From Atopsyche davidsoni (Eukaryota; Arthropoda; Insecta; Trichoptera; Hydrobiosidae): a stretch of 64,000 bases of DNA. Shown here piece by piece: positions 1 through 11,446 of the stretch. A program made the translations under genes and the position numbers. Below the pieces are notes generated by a model, which was given only the letters and a program-made list of their open reading frames with translations, was not told the DNA's origin and did no database searches. Where the stretch lies: positions 3,598,501-3,662,500 of the forward strand of contig JAILWY010000027.1 in the NCBI GenBank assembly GCA_022113835.1, written 5' to 3'. Every line of letters begins with the position of its first letter. The first letter of the stretch is position 1.

Positions 1-328
1 ATTCAAGGAATTCACTTAGTTACCTTATAGAATTTTAAGCAACAAGTCACAGGCTTTAATAGAAAATAGATAAGCGCAATTCTATTCGTTATTTATATAT
101 TACTGTCACGATAATAATATTTTGAACGAAGATAAAGTTTTATGTCTTCAATTATATCATATGGTATATTGTTGACTCTGGTTTGCAAAATGCATGAAGA
201 GTGTTGCTATGAAAGCAAATGCATGTTTATATAAGTTATATATAAAATACACGCGGACCAAGGGAATGTAACGTAAAGTAATATTTTGTCATGAAAACAG
301 TGAAGTAGCGAGTAAACTGCAAATAATT

Positions 329-332
<4 letters not shown>

Positions 333-397
<65 letters not shown>
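333..397. repeat. (AT)n microsatellite
   Basis: An uninterrupted run of about 32 AT dinucleotides. It makes a spurious Tyr/Ile-repeat frame on the minus strand, which should not be taken as a gene. The flanks (1-330 and 400-510) are AT-rich with nothing else recognisable. Confidence 0.97.
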
Positions 398-407
<10 letters not shown>

Positions 408-510
408 AGCAAGCATTGTGTTTTTTTAGTACCTATATTAAAGTAACACTTAAGATACACGTGTAAAGAAGGGATAAAATATAAAAATGAAGTTTTTTTG
501 GAAACAGCTG

Positions 511-1545
511 GGATTTTAACCGGTACACCTTCTTATCACCAGGAATCAGCGAAAAAGTTAATTCTTTAAACTATATAAATGTGTTACTATATTGAGAGCA
601 AACAATGCAAGTAAACAACAGGATTGAAATTATTTACCAACCATCCAAATTCCGTTGTTTTGTTCGTATATCATTATGAAGCATAAAAATGCCTCTTGGA
701 ATTTTTTTTATCAAATATTTGAGATATAGAATCAACAACCGCATTCATGTGCATAAATTTTGTTGATATTGTATACGCAAACGACGTCAAAGATGCACCA
801 GGAATCAGCGAAAAAGCCAATAAACTATATTAATGTGTTACAATATTGAGGTCGTAAGAAAACAATGCAAGCAAACAAGAGGATTGAAATTAATTACCAA
901 CCATCCAAATTCCGTTGTTTTGTACAGCAAGCATAAAAATGGCTCTTGGAATTTTTTTTATTAAATATTTGAGATATGAAATCAACAACCGCATTCATGT
1001 GCATACATTTTGTTGATATTGTACACGCAAACGACGTCAAAGATGCGCCATTCGCGAGCGAAGCGTCGATACCGAACTCCGCCCATCAAAAGATTATTTA
1101 TGCAAACAATACCGGTACGGTCCCTGCGGGCTTAGTAAGTAATACTCCACACTTTGAATTGAAACCGGTACACTTTATTATTATCAGGAATCAGCGAAAA
1201 AGCCAATTAACTATATAAATGTGTTACAATATTGAGGTCGTAAGAAAACAATGCAAGCAAACAAGTGGATTGAAATTAATTACCAAGCATCCAAATTCCA
1301 TTGTTTTGTTCGTATATCATTATGAAGCATAAAAATGGTTCTTGGAATTTTTTTTATCAAATATTTGAGATATAGAATCAACAACCGCATTCATGTGCAT
1401 AAATTTTGTTGATATTGTACACGCAAACGACGTCAAAGATGCGCGAGTGAAGCGTCGATACCGAACTCCGCCCATCAAAAGATTATTTATGCAAACAAAA
1501 TCGGTACGGTCCCTGCGGGCTCGGTAAGTAATACTCCACACCTTG
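511..1545 (+). repeat. three diverged direct repeats, period 259 and 386 bp
   Basis: The phrase AGGAATCAGCGAAAAAG begins at 541, 800 and 1186. Each time it is followed by the same roughly 250-bp text (TGTGTTACAATATTGAG, then a Phe-rich AT stretch, then CAACCGCATTCATGTGCAT and CGCAAACGACGTCAAAGATG). Copies 2 and 3 also carry a block of about 125 bp (GCGTCGATACCGAACTCCGC to GTAAGTAATACTCCAC) that copy 1 lacks, which explains the unequal spacing. No coding function is visible. It may be a tandemly amplified piece of a transposable element whose GC-rich end follows at 1545-1745. Confidence 0.85.
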
Positions 1546-1745
1546 GAATGGCAGCGAAGTGAGGAGAGCCATCCCGGTAGCCAATTAAGGCACAATTTAA
1601 CGGGAACCCCCGGGGGTGCCGCCTCCACCCTCCCCGGTACATCGCATTAAACCTCCCCTCCCCGGGCCCGCAGAGACCTCGCTTATAATGAGACCGGAGC
1701 GTCTGGAGACGGCGCTCCCCGGCTGGGGGCAACGCCGTATGCTCT
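1545..1745. other. GC-rich tail after the tandem repeat, unidentified
   Basis: About 200 bp of GC-rich sequence in AT-rich surroundings, directly after the third repeat copy. It contains CCCCGGGCCCG and a GGGGGCAACGCCG segment near its end. The compositional step suggests foreign or TE-derived DNA, possibly an LTR fragment, because the LTR at 11447 has a similar GC-rich character. No terminal motif or coding signal could be assigned. Confidence 0.4.
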
Positions 1746-2013
1746 AAGATTAAACGGATTTATTGCTGAACCTGTGCTAAAAGTATTAAAAAAATGTAAA
1801 ATCTATTGTTTTTTGAGTCGACCGCAAAGATCGCTTATTCGCGTATCACTTCGAGTGCTTTGGGATTACGAGTATATCCTATGTATAAAAAAAAGTATAA
1901 TGTGCATTTGGAAGTCTGGTCTTCTTGATCGCTTTCCACCTTTTCATATTTTTTAAAAAATATAATACATACTAGACTATTCAATTAATATTTTAAAAAT
2001 ATCAAATAATAAG

Positions 2014-2160
2014 TCAAATACTAGAGAAATTTTTCCACATATAAATTTTTCGCCAACCTTTCACGTTGGCATTATCAAACAGAGCGTTATTACTCTGATA
2101 AAATATGGTATATCTGGTAATAAAAATTTATATGTGAAAAAATCACTTAAGTATTTTATA
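2014..2160. mobile_element. hairpin MITE, copy 1 (degenerate)
   Basis: The arms TTTTTCCACATATAAATTTT on the left and a matching inverted segment on the right enclose the family signature CGCCAACCTTTCACGTTGGC. The signature is shared with elements at 21203-21529 and 37283-37436, and so is the trailing text AAAAATATTGAATTTCTT. No coding capacity. This is the most decayed of the three copies. Confidence 0.65.
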
Positions 2161-2289
2161 TTCAAAAATATTGAATTTCTTAAAAATATCACAATGGGAT
2201 TGAGTTTTTATTGATGTTACTTCACTAATTATCTCCGTATTTTAAAATACTCTTTTCTAGGCTAATAACAACCCCGCTCTCCCCATTTT

Positions 2290-2550
2290 GTACCCTGAGC
2301 GTGTGTAAAGGATCGGTAATTGAGTTGTGGACTTGGAATGATTGTATAGGGATGTGCAAGTAAGGAATAATATAATAATGCTATTGGACAGCAGCAATAA
2401 GCAGAATTTTCCTTATAATATAAAACTGCGGTGTATAAAATATAAAACACTAATTTCCCCACAGAAAACCATGAACACTGGCTCAGCATGAGTACATCTT
2501 CAGTGAAATGGTCGCCAACCTCCTCTAAAGAGAAGCACTTGATAAAAAAG
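2290..2550 (+). repeat. F1 family repeat, copy a (Penelope-like tail candidate)
   Basis: Carries the F1 landmarks in order: GTGTGTAAAGGATCGGTAAT, then AATGCTATTGGACAGCAGCA, then AACTGCGGTGTA, then CCATGAACACTGGCTCAGCA, then GAAATGGTCGCCAACCTCCT, ending in an AGAGAAGCACTTGAT segment. The same landmarks recur at 31826, three times between 33621 and 34350, and at 43555, 53400 (minus), 54405 and 59080. The end of the family overlaps a CTGANGA motif in several copies, which resembles the hammerhead core of Penelope-like elements. The class assignment is inference. Confidence 0.7.
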
Positions 2551-2559
2551 AAGGTTAAT

Positions 2560-3960
2560 AACGTTTTATTTTTCCAAATAACATTGGTTTTATTTAAACA
2601 ATTATTAACACCGATTTAACAGAAAAAAATAATAATACGACAACTAACGTATTCAATAATTAATTCATGAATATCAATGAACATTAAAATATTTACAAAA
2701 ACAACTTCTAAATGAATGATAAATATAAATATGTACGGCACAATAGTTAACGTGTATAATATTTTATGATATATTATTTAGACAACAGCGATTTTCCCTT
2801 TACAAAGTTTCAAATGTCTACTCTACCATGTCACACTCAATTACTCTGTCAAAGTCATCACTATTGATTGTCTAAACCCCATAATATATAAACAAGTAAA
2901 TAAATCTACTTTATTTTTATGTGAGTCTTGGGAATTGTAGCGTATTGTGCCATTGAAAATATACATATATTTTTGATCGAATTGTTCAAATTTATGTCTC
3001 AAAAGTATCAAACATACTTTCTAGGGAATATGTTATAAAAAGAGTTAGGGTTTTTCATAGCTGATAGTTTTATTTAAGAGTTCGGGGTTAGAATCAATCG
3101 GGGCAGTTTTTTTAACTCCTATAAAAATAAACAGCTTTTTGGTTAAAAAAAAATTATATGCAAGGCTTAGATAGGATTATTTTAAACACAATAAGCAATA
3201 TCTGATGATATAAGATGTCAAAGTGGGGTTAATATTTTTACTTGTTTTTACGAACAAGGTACAATTTAATAAAAGGATCAAAGTATTGAAAAAAATTATA
3301 TATTAAATGTGTTTATTCCCCATATTTAATTGCAGTTACAGTATTTTGTTTTTTCACTGATGGATAGTTTCGTGAAGACTTTATATTATAGCTTTTTGTT
3401 CAAAGAAACGAAGTAAATGCGCATTCTAGTTTGAGCCTATTCTTTATGGGAATTACTCAAGGCTTTTGGCTATTATATCATTATTTTAGTTTAACTTTTT
3501 GAAATTTAACAAAATTAAAAAATATATGAATATGATTTACGTATTTTATATTTTATGGTGAATTTGTTAAAAAAGCAATAAGCATGTAAGTGAAAAATGA
3601 TTTTTTTATTTTTTTTTTAAATTATTCCAATGAGTGAAACAAAGAGTAAGCAGAAGAAAAATTAATAAATAATGAAATAACTCAGTGTTTTAGAGAAAAT
3701 TTAAGTATTTTGGACGATTTTTTTATTAGTAATTTAATGTTATGAAAAAACCGTAAGAAAAAAAGCATAAAAAATAATGCAGCACTACAACCAAGAACAC
3801 AATTTATCTAATAAGAACGACTGCTTACACACAAAAATTAACTCAAAATTTGGGTAAATAAATATATTTAAATTTTTTTTTTTAGATAAGCATATGTTTT
3901 ATTTGAAATATTGAAACATTGTATTGAATCGAAACTCCTCAGAGAAGCAATTAATATAGT
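2560..3960. other. AT-rich DNA, no gene seen
   Basis: Low-complexity AT-rich sequence with many A and T runs. No long open frame, RNA gene or repeat boundary was recognised. Confidence 0.6.
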
Positions 3961-3964
3961 AAAA

Positions 3965-4240
3965 TATAGTTTAGAGTAGCGCTATCTCCCTCACCTGCCT
4001 GGGTCAGGTGCAGAGCGAGCGAGATGGCCGGTAATGTACAGAAAAGCGATAGAACGCCGCAAACTATGAAATTAGCATTGTTAATTAGAGGTACGATGTT
4101 TTGCCGCACAAATGAGAGAGCAGAGTTGCATCGGTGACTCGTTGAAAGTATAGCGATGATATTAATTTTTACCCCCCCGGATTTAGGGGTTGTAACTGGC
4201 GAGCTGAATCTTTTCCCTTTAATAGACACCAAAAATAATT
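3965..4240. promoter_or_regulatory. GC-richer island with paired E-boxes
   Basis: Complex non-repetitive sequence with GC content above its surroundings. It holds an inverted E-box pair, CACCTG at 3992-3997 and CAGGTG at 4005-4010, separated by seven bases. Such islands recur through the window and look like conserved non-coding elements. Regulatory function is inferred from composition only. The short minus-strand frame here looks random. Confidence 0.3.
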
Positions 4241-5470
4241 TCTCATATGTTATTTACATTTTAAATTAAAGATACTGATAAATTAAAATTATTTCTTATA
4301 CTCACTATACACTGCTTAAATTTTTGATTCTCCATATTTTAACTCGATAGAATTTAGGATCAGTTTTTTTATCACTTTCGACTTTCAAGGGCTTTTCGGG
4401 AAGTGTTGAAAAACATAAATTATTGTTATCTTCTAGTCCCATAACTATTATTTTTTATTATATTCATGTTACTACCACGCAATCGCACAGTTTTGCATTT
4501 AAATTATTATTTAATATTAGGTGAATTATTGGTGCAAAAAAGGGTAAATAGTCAATACAGTAAATACACTTAAGCTATTTTTAATACAATGTAGCATTAT
4601 TTTTAGTTAAGCTGTTTTATTTGGTCTTTTTTTTTAAATTTAATATATGCATAAATATTTCATATATTGAGTACATATACTACATGAAATCGTTAATAAA
4701 TGTATATTTTCTATTTAGTTTAATCAAAATACAAATTAACAACAATGCGTTGAACTATACATTTAACAAGAAATCGAGACTTGAACAAGTTTAACAATAC
4801 AATATATCTGAAAAATAAACGAGTTTTTTATTTTTAAAATGTAAAGCATATCAAATATATATTTTATATTGAATTAATTTAATACTTTATAGGTCGGGCT
4901 CCCTAGTACACCTCTGCATTCGTGAAAGCGAGCTTAAGCCCTCCGAGCAAAAGGGATAAGCCATGCAGAATGTTCACGGTGGCATTTTTAATACTAATTG
5001 GATTACAATAAACTTTTCAAAATTATCTTTTGCCAGGAAACATAGTTTGAGAGTCGCTGGAAGCAAATCGTAAATAATGGTTTATTACAAAGATTACCAT
5101 TTCCTTTAATAATGTAATTTATAACTGTGAACACTTATAATTACAATTTGTAATGAATCATAATAATTCAGATTAGGTTTCTTACTTATTAGACTAATAG
5201 ATAATCTTAAATTAAGAAAAGTTTTAAATTAATATAAATATAAATTATACAACGTAAAATCAAGCGTGTTGTAGAATTAAAATATTCTGTTTACTTAAAT
5301 AAATATTTGTTTATTTATACAATATATTTTTCATTATTCTACCAATTTTTTTTTGTAAGCTAATATTAATAGGATCAACATGACTTTTTCAGGAGCTATA
5401 TAATAGTTTCCTTTTCTTCAATCAGAAGTGATTTTGACTAAAATCTTAAAATATAATTTGTGATAAATTT
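4240..5470. other. AT-rich DNA, no gene seen
   Basis: Mostly AT-rich. A short GC-richer patch at about 4890-4990 may belong to the island class seen elsewhere. Nothing else could be supported. Confidence 0.5.
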
Positions 5471-5479
5471 CTGAGCACC

Positions 5480-5700
5480 CTGTACTCCTCGTCAGATAAT
5501 TTTGTTGTCGTTAACAAAATGAGAGAAACGAATGAAAAAGTTGACAGTTTTTATCATTTCAAGTTTGGAGTTTGCAACTTTCGCTCCGTTTTTAGAATTA
5601 GTTGGCGGCCAAAATTAAATTATAATTTGTCTTCCTCACGCGGTCAGCCTGACCGTTAATTGGACATTAAAACATGTGCGCTAAAATATGCAATGCTTTG
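5480..5700. promoter_or_regulatory. island with a nuclear-receptor-type palindrome
   Basis: GC-richer unique sequence containing GGTCAGCCTGACC at 5642-5654. This is two perfect GGTCA half-sites inverted with a three-base spacer, the classic layout of a steroid-receptor dimer site. A TAATTGG homeodomain-like site follows about 4 bp later. The function is inferred from the motif; any one such motif can arise by chance. Confidence 0.3.
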
Positions 5701-6229
5701 AAATTAAAAATAAATTTATCACAAAAATGTCGCTAAATATTTAAATTTATTTTAAGTAGCTGACGTGCAAGTAATTTAGGATTAAACGTATTTTGAAGGT
5801 TTCCGATGGGTTAGCATATATCATTACATTTAAAATTAAAGTTACAATACTAAATACAATAATTGTGTTAATTTTATAACTAATTATAAAATAGAACTAT
5901 GTTTATAATATAATACCATCTATTTAAAAAAACGTTTCAGCAATTTCATTTACATTTTCAAACAAATATTCAAGTATTTTTACAAACTAGTTTTGCATTA
6001 TCAAATCAAACTGATATTTGATAAAAACATTTTGTCTTTTTAAATTCAATTTAATATAAGTTCAAACTCTCGTGTTCATTATATGTATAAAATATTTTAA
6101 GAACTTTATTATCTTCATAACAAGTATTTACTCTAAAGGTTTTTCAGTCAAATTTAAATATGTGTAGAAATTTTTACGCATTTTTGCATTGACAGCCAAA
6201 GCATTTTTTTTTATCAAATGGATTTGTTT

Positions 6230-6575
6230 TTAATACTACTATATCTTTCTAAGTCCAAGGCTTTCTATGTTTTCTAGCATTTGTTTATATATTTTTTCAG
6301 AACTATTCCCTGACACGAATCGCTCATTCTTTGAGACAAAATGGAAGCATCCCGCTTTGCTGGAATTTGTGAAATTTCGGTTCGAACCACTCCTTTGACG
6401 CGACCCTACTCGGCTCGCATACAAAATGCGACTCGTTTGAAACATTTCAGTACGTCTGTCTCGCTTTCTCCAATAAAATGTTCCTTCGAAAAGGGCGAGA
6501 CGCAACATTCTCCCAGACTCCAGGGTTGGCACAAAAGAACTCCGGCGTTTCGACTACGTGCTCACAATATTTTGT
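6230..6575. promoter_or_regulatory. GC-richer unique island
   Basis: A sharply bounded stretch of complex, CpG-containing sequence open in frames on both strands (about 100 codons each way), flanked by AT-rich DNA. Neither frame resembles a protein family I know, and no start context or splice site supports either. It most resembles a conserved non-coding element or a relic exon. Confidence 0.25.
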
Positions 6576-6579
6576 GGTT

Positions 6580-8335
6580 ATTTGATGTATTAAGCACATG
6601 TGTTGTTTATTTGTTGATAACGTGGTCTGTTATATTAATTCATTGATTAAAAAAAATTACAGATAAAACTTGTTTTCATTAAAAAAAAATATAATATGGC
6701 TTGAAAAAATACGCAAAAGTTCAATTTTTATATTATTGTTATAATTCACAATCAAAGATAGAAACATTTATTTATTTTACACGTTTTATATGTAATGAAA
6801 TTATTATAATTAGAAAATAAAATTCTGTCTGGTACGGGAAAGCCTCGCCCATATTTATATATATATATTATATAAAGATACCTTTAGGGTTTTTTCAAAC
6901 ATTATAAAACTCAGTAGTATACTTTGTATACTTTAATAGTGTCAACAGATAAATTATACAAATAATAAGTATTTTTTTAATTGAATAATTGTGATAAGAA
7001 TAAAGTTGTAAATATATTCTATAACAAATATAATATGTAAATAACCAATATCAAATGATTATATACTATGTTTCTACATGTCCTGACATTCTTTGGTGTA
7101 ATATTTAGAAGTGTTTCGCCAATAATATGGTTTGAAATATGAGACCCTTGTTTGACCTAAGGTGGGTAATTCGTCTTAATTTCTCATCACCGGGTTCCTT
7201 AATTAATGTTAAAAAATATAATTAAAAACCCCTTCCTAATTAAGCAACCCCCCGGTCCAACCTTATTAACAATCTGCAATTTGAAACGTGATAAAGGACT
7301 TAACAAGAAAAGTTTCCGATGTTGTCGGACCGTTATAAAATAAAAAAAACCCAAACATACCGAGTGAATCATTTGAACTTGCAGAAAAAAATTATAATTA
7401 TTAATACTAAATTCCTGTTGTTTTTATTTGCAAAATAAAGTCATTCAAATAATTTTTTAATGAAATAATTTACCTCATAGACATTGTTTTTTAACTTGTA
7501 TTTGACGATTAAATATTTTGCTCATTTACAGTGTTGAAGTAGTTAAATTTGCAACAAGCATTGAGCAAGTGTTGAGGGAAGTGTATTCACAAATAACCTG
7601 TATGGATTAATAATACAAAATTATAATATTTATTCTTAGAATCGTTCACCGACTTATGTAGGTTAATGTATAAATTATCCCATGTAAATATTAAATTACA
7701 CACGAGAGATACAATTATTATATATTCAGTTTAATTATTTAAATCAAAGGATTATAAGATTAAATAAAAATACAAGCACGAGAAGCACCCTGTGACTTAG
7801 CTTGTTTGCTAGAAACAGGCAAGTTATTCATTAAAAAGTTTTGAGTGCAGAAATGGGCAGCCACGGAAAAAATGCCTAAATTTTGATACACCCCTGGCTC
7901 GGAATAATCTTACCTGGTTTAATTGAAATTTTTCAGCGTTTTATTGTTTTTATTACGAGGTTTTTTCCCTCATTCTGTGTGCCTTTCTCGGGAACCGGCG
8001 TCCTCCAGGTGGAGAGTTTATATATTTAATTCAAATGACTTTGGTTTTATATTCTTTGAAATAAATTCCCGGCCTGGTATTACTTTATTGTTTTGAAGTT
8101 CTGCTTTTGCGGCAGTGGCGTGCGGAGGTTTTTAAATCCGTGCAAGCATTTTTTTGCGAGCTTAATAGTTATTATTGTTTCTGCATATTCTGAAAATAAA
8201 AAAAAAGCCTTCGACGACCGAATGTTAATAACTTCTGATAAAATGTAAAAAAATCAACTTTTCCGTTTTCTTTCGTAACCTCAAATTCTTTTGGCATTTA
8301 ATTATTCATACCAGCCTTTGTAGAAAATATTATGC
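6580..8335. other. AT-rich DNA with two island-like patches
   Basis: No gene seen. GC-richer, non-repetitive patches at about 7140-7340 (with several TTAATTAA-like homeodomain cores) and about 7840-8020 (ending in a CCGGCGTCCTCCAGGTGG segment) look like conserved non-coding sequence rather than exons. Confidence 0.35.
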
Positions 8336-8339
8336 TTTT

Positions 8340-8421
8340 GATGATTTTGGGGTCTTTTGGGTGTTAAACTGCTTGAAATTTTCATCAAGCAGCTTAGCAA
8401 CTTAAAGTTCTCAAAATCATC
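8340..8421 (+). ncRNA. candidate pre-miRNA hairpin
   Basis: The 82-nt segment can fold as RNA into one long hairpin. GATGATTTTG pairs with CAAAATCATC at the base (10 bp), CTGCTTGA pairs with TCAAGCAG near the apex (8 bp), and the roughly 18 bases between pair with only a few mismatches if G-U pairs are allowed. The loop is AATTTTCA. The many G-U pairs on the 5' arm favour a plus-strand transcript, since the complement would have A-C mismatches. I do not recognise the mature sequence as a known insect miRNA. The alternative is a decayed small foldback element. Confidence 0.35.
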
Positions 8422-8790
8422 GAATATATATATGCTTAATTGGCTTTTCTGTCTTTTGTCATTTATCCAAAATAACACACCAAAGGTTCTAACTAATGAT
8501 GTAGATCTGATTGGGTTATTTGTTTAGTGAAGACTTAACTATTATACTGGCAGATATTATAAAAAAATATTGCTCGCTTAGTTTAACAAATTTATGATGA
8601 AAGAGGGATATGATTAAAGAACTTTCTCAATTTGTATTTAAAATAAACAAATTATGGTTATTTCACTTCATTGATTCAGGATGGATATGATGTCATCGCA
8701 GAAAAAAATCTTAATTTTATAATATATCTATTTATGGATTGGTCAATCAGATGCGTATTTATTACCCATTACCGGTTTATTATATTATTA

Positions 8791-8940
8791 CTAATATGAT
8801 TAGGCACATTAGTTCATATATAGAAGATGATTTAAAGAAACTCTCAGAAAAATATCATCGTGATTTGTGTGGGATCATTTTTCTGAGAGTTTCTTTAAAT
8901 CGTCTTCTATATATGAACTAATGTGCCTAATCATATTAGT
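8791..8940. mobile_element. F2 foldback element, core-deleted copy
   Basis: Inverted arms of about 63 bp are nearly perfect. The left starts CTAATATGATTAGGCACATT and the right ends in its complement, with about 24 unpaired bases (ATCATCGTGATTTGTGTGGG) between. Those central bases are the 3' end of the tRNA-like core seen intact at 32876 and 50110, so this copy has lost almost all of the core. The short plus-strand frame across it is an artefact of the palindrome. Confidence 0.85.
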
Positions 8941-8944
8941 ATTA

Positions 8945-9359
8945 ATTTTATACATTAAAAATGTGTAGCTTTGATTGGTCATTTGAAAGGACAAAATCCT
9001 ACACAAATAAAACAGTGTATCCAGTTATAAAAAGCATACAAATTTATTTAATAAAATGAAAAACAGTTGAATGGCCTGTAAAGGTCGTTGGACTCTTTAT
9101 TTATAAGTAAACTTGACAGCGAGTTAAACATCCTAATACGGTTTCGAGTTTCACGCATCCTGTATACACAAGTTTAGTTGTTTTCAATATATTTACTAAA
9201 GAGGCTGTCTTCACGGCGACCTAGTTCACAATAAACTATGCGTTGGGCGTTTGCTACAAACTTACCGAACAAAAGGCGTCCTCGTAGGCGGCGTATCGCC
9301 ACAGGAGAGCCCCGAAGTTAACCGAACTCACCCGAAGTTCCAGCAGCGGAGGCTCTGCC
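8945..9359. other. unique sequence with a GC-rich stretch left of the satellite
   Basis: No gene seen. The last 150 bases are GC-rich (GGCGTCCTCGTAGGCGGCGT and following) and fuse into the first, degenerate satellite monomer. Its origin is unknown. It could be the outermost, most diverged monomer or a fragment of a mobile element. Confidence 0.3.
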
Positions 9360-11446
9360 TGCGACGGGGCTCGTGATAGCTATTGTTTATGGACTTAAGT
9401 AGCTTGCTGCTAAGTTTTCTAATAAGTGTAATTAGTAATTACCTTCCTAGACCACGCAGTTCCGAAATATTCTCGAATCAATTCACACATTCAACATTCG
9501 TTCAAATATAGTCAAACCTAACCAAACTAACACAAACATTCAGTGGTGGAGACTATATTCCGGACGGGTCTTATAAAAGCTACTGTGCATAAGAAATTAG
9601 CTTCCTGGACCACGCAGCTCTGAAATATGCTCGAATCAATTCACTGTAAAACCGTTTTGAAGCATAAAAAGTTACATAAACATATAGTCAAACCTAACCA
9701 AACTAACCAAAGATTTAGTGGTGGAGATTATATTCCGGACGGGTCTCATGAAAGCTACTGTGCATGGACTTAAGTAGCTTGCTGCTAAGTTTTCTAATAA
9801 ATGTAATTAGTAATTACCTTCCTAGAACACGCAGTTCTGAAATATTCTCGAATCAATTCACACATTCAACATTCGTTCAAATATAGTCAAACCTAACCAA
9901 ACTAACACAAACATTCAGTGGTGGAGATTATATTCCGGACGGGTCTTATAAAAGCTACTGTGCATAAGAAATTAGCTTTCTGGACCACGCAGCTCTGAAA
10001 TATGCTCGAATCAATTCACTGTAAAATCGTTTTGAAGCTAAAAAAGCTACATAAACATATAATCAAACCTAACCAAACTAACCAAAGATTTAGTGGTGGA
10101 GATTATATTCCGGACGGGTCTCATGAAAGCTACTGTGCATGGACTTAAGTAGCTTGCTGCTAAGTTTTCTAATAAATGTAATTAGTAATTACCTTCCTAG
10201 ACCTCGCAGTTCCGAAATATTCTCGAATCAATTCACACATTCAACATTCGTTCAAATATAGTCAAACCTAACCAAACTAACACAAACATTCAGTGGTGGA
10301 GATTATATTCCGGACGGGTCTTATAAAAGCTACTGTGCATAAGAAATTAGCTTTCTGGACCACGCAGCTCTGAAATATGCTCGAATCAATTCACTGTAAA
10401 ATCGTTTTGAAGCTAAAAAAGCTACATAAACATATAATCAAACCTAACCAAACTAACCAAAGATTTAGTGGTGGAGATTATATTCCGGACGGGTCTCATG
10501 AAAGCTACTGTGCATGGACTTAAGTAGCTTGCTGCTAAGTTTTCTAATAAATGTAATTAGTAATTACCTTCCTAGAACACGCAGTTCCGAAATATTCTCG
10601 AATCAATTCACACATTCAACATTCGTTCAAATATAGTCAAACCTAACCAAACTAACACAAACATTCAGTGGTGGAGATTATATTCCGGACGGGTCTTATA
10701 AAAGCTACTGTGCATAAGAAATTAGCTTTCTGGACCACGCAGCTCTGAAATATGCTCGAATCAATTCACTGTAAAATCGTTTTGAAGCTAAAAAAGCTAC
10801 ATAAACATATAATCAAACCTAACCAAACTAACCAAAGATTTAGTGGTGGAGATTATATTCCGGACGGGTCTCATGAAAGCTACTGTGCATGGACTTAAGT
10901 AGCTTGCTGCTAAGTTTTCTAATAAATGTAATTAGTAATTACCTTCCTAGACCTCGCAGTTCCGAAATATTCTCGAATCAATTCACACATTCAACATTCG
11001 TTCAAATATAGTCAAACCTAACCAAACTAACACAAACATTCAGTGGTGGAGATTATATTCCGGACGGGTCTTATAAAAAGTACTGTGCATAAGAAATTAC
11101 CTTCCTGGACCACGCAGCTCTGAAATATGCTCGAATCAATTCACTGTAAAATCGTTTTGAAGCTTAAAAAGTTACATAAACATATAGTCAAACCTAACCA
11201 AACTAACCAAAAGATTTAGTGGTGGAGATTATATTCCGGACGGGTCTTATGTAAGCTACTGTACATAAGTAATAACCTTCCTAGACCAAATAGGTCCGAA
11301 ACATGCTCGAATTAATTCACTGCAGAATCGTTATGAAGCTAAAAAAGTTACATTAACATTCGTTCAAATATAGTCTAACCTAACCAAACTAACCCAATGA
11401 TTCAGTGGTGGAGGATTATATTCTGGATGGGTTTCATGAAAGCTAC
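9360..11446. repeat. satellite array, left part: 375-bp dimeric higher-order repeat
   Basis: GGACTTAAGTAGCTTGCTGC starts at 9391, 9766, 10141, 10516 and 10891, exactly 375 bp apart each time. Within each 375 bp the landmark GTGGTGGAGATTATATTCCG occurs twice, about 176 and 199 bp apart, so the unit is a dimer of two related but distinct monomers. Neighbouring dimers differ at only about 10 positions. The first partial unit (9360-9390) and the monomers after 11265 are more diverged. An AAACCTAACCAAACTAAC stretch occurs in every monomer. No coding frame. Confidence 0.93.
11442..11446. other. target-site duplication, left (GCTAC)
   Basis: GCTAC precedes the 5' LTR here and follows the 3' LTR at 16681-16685. 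The continuous satellite text reads AAAGCTACTGTGCATGGACT, so the insertion point inside a monomer can be reconstructed. A 5-bp duplication fits BEL/Pao elements. Confidence 0.85.

Noticed and set aside
236..460. Tyr/Ile repeat protein on the minus strand
   Set aside because: It is a translation of the (AT)n microsatellite.
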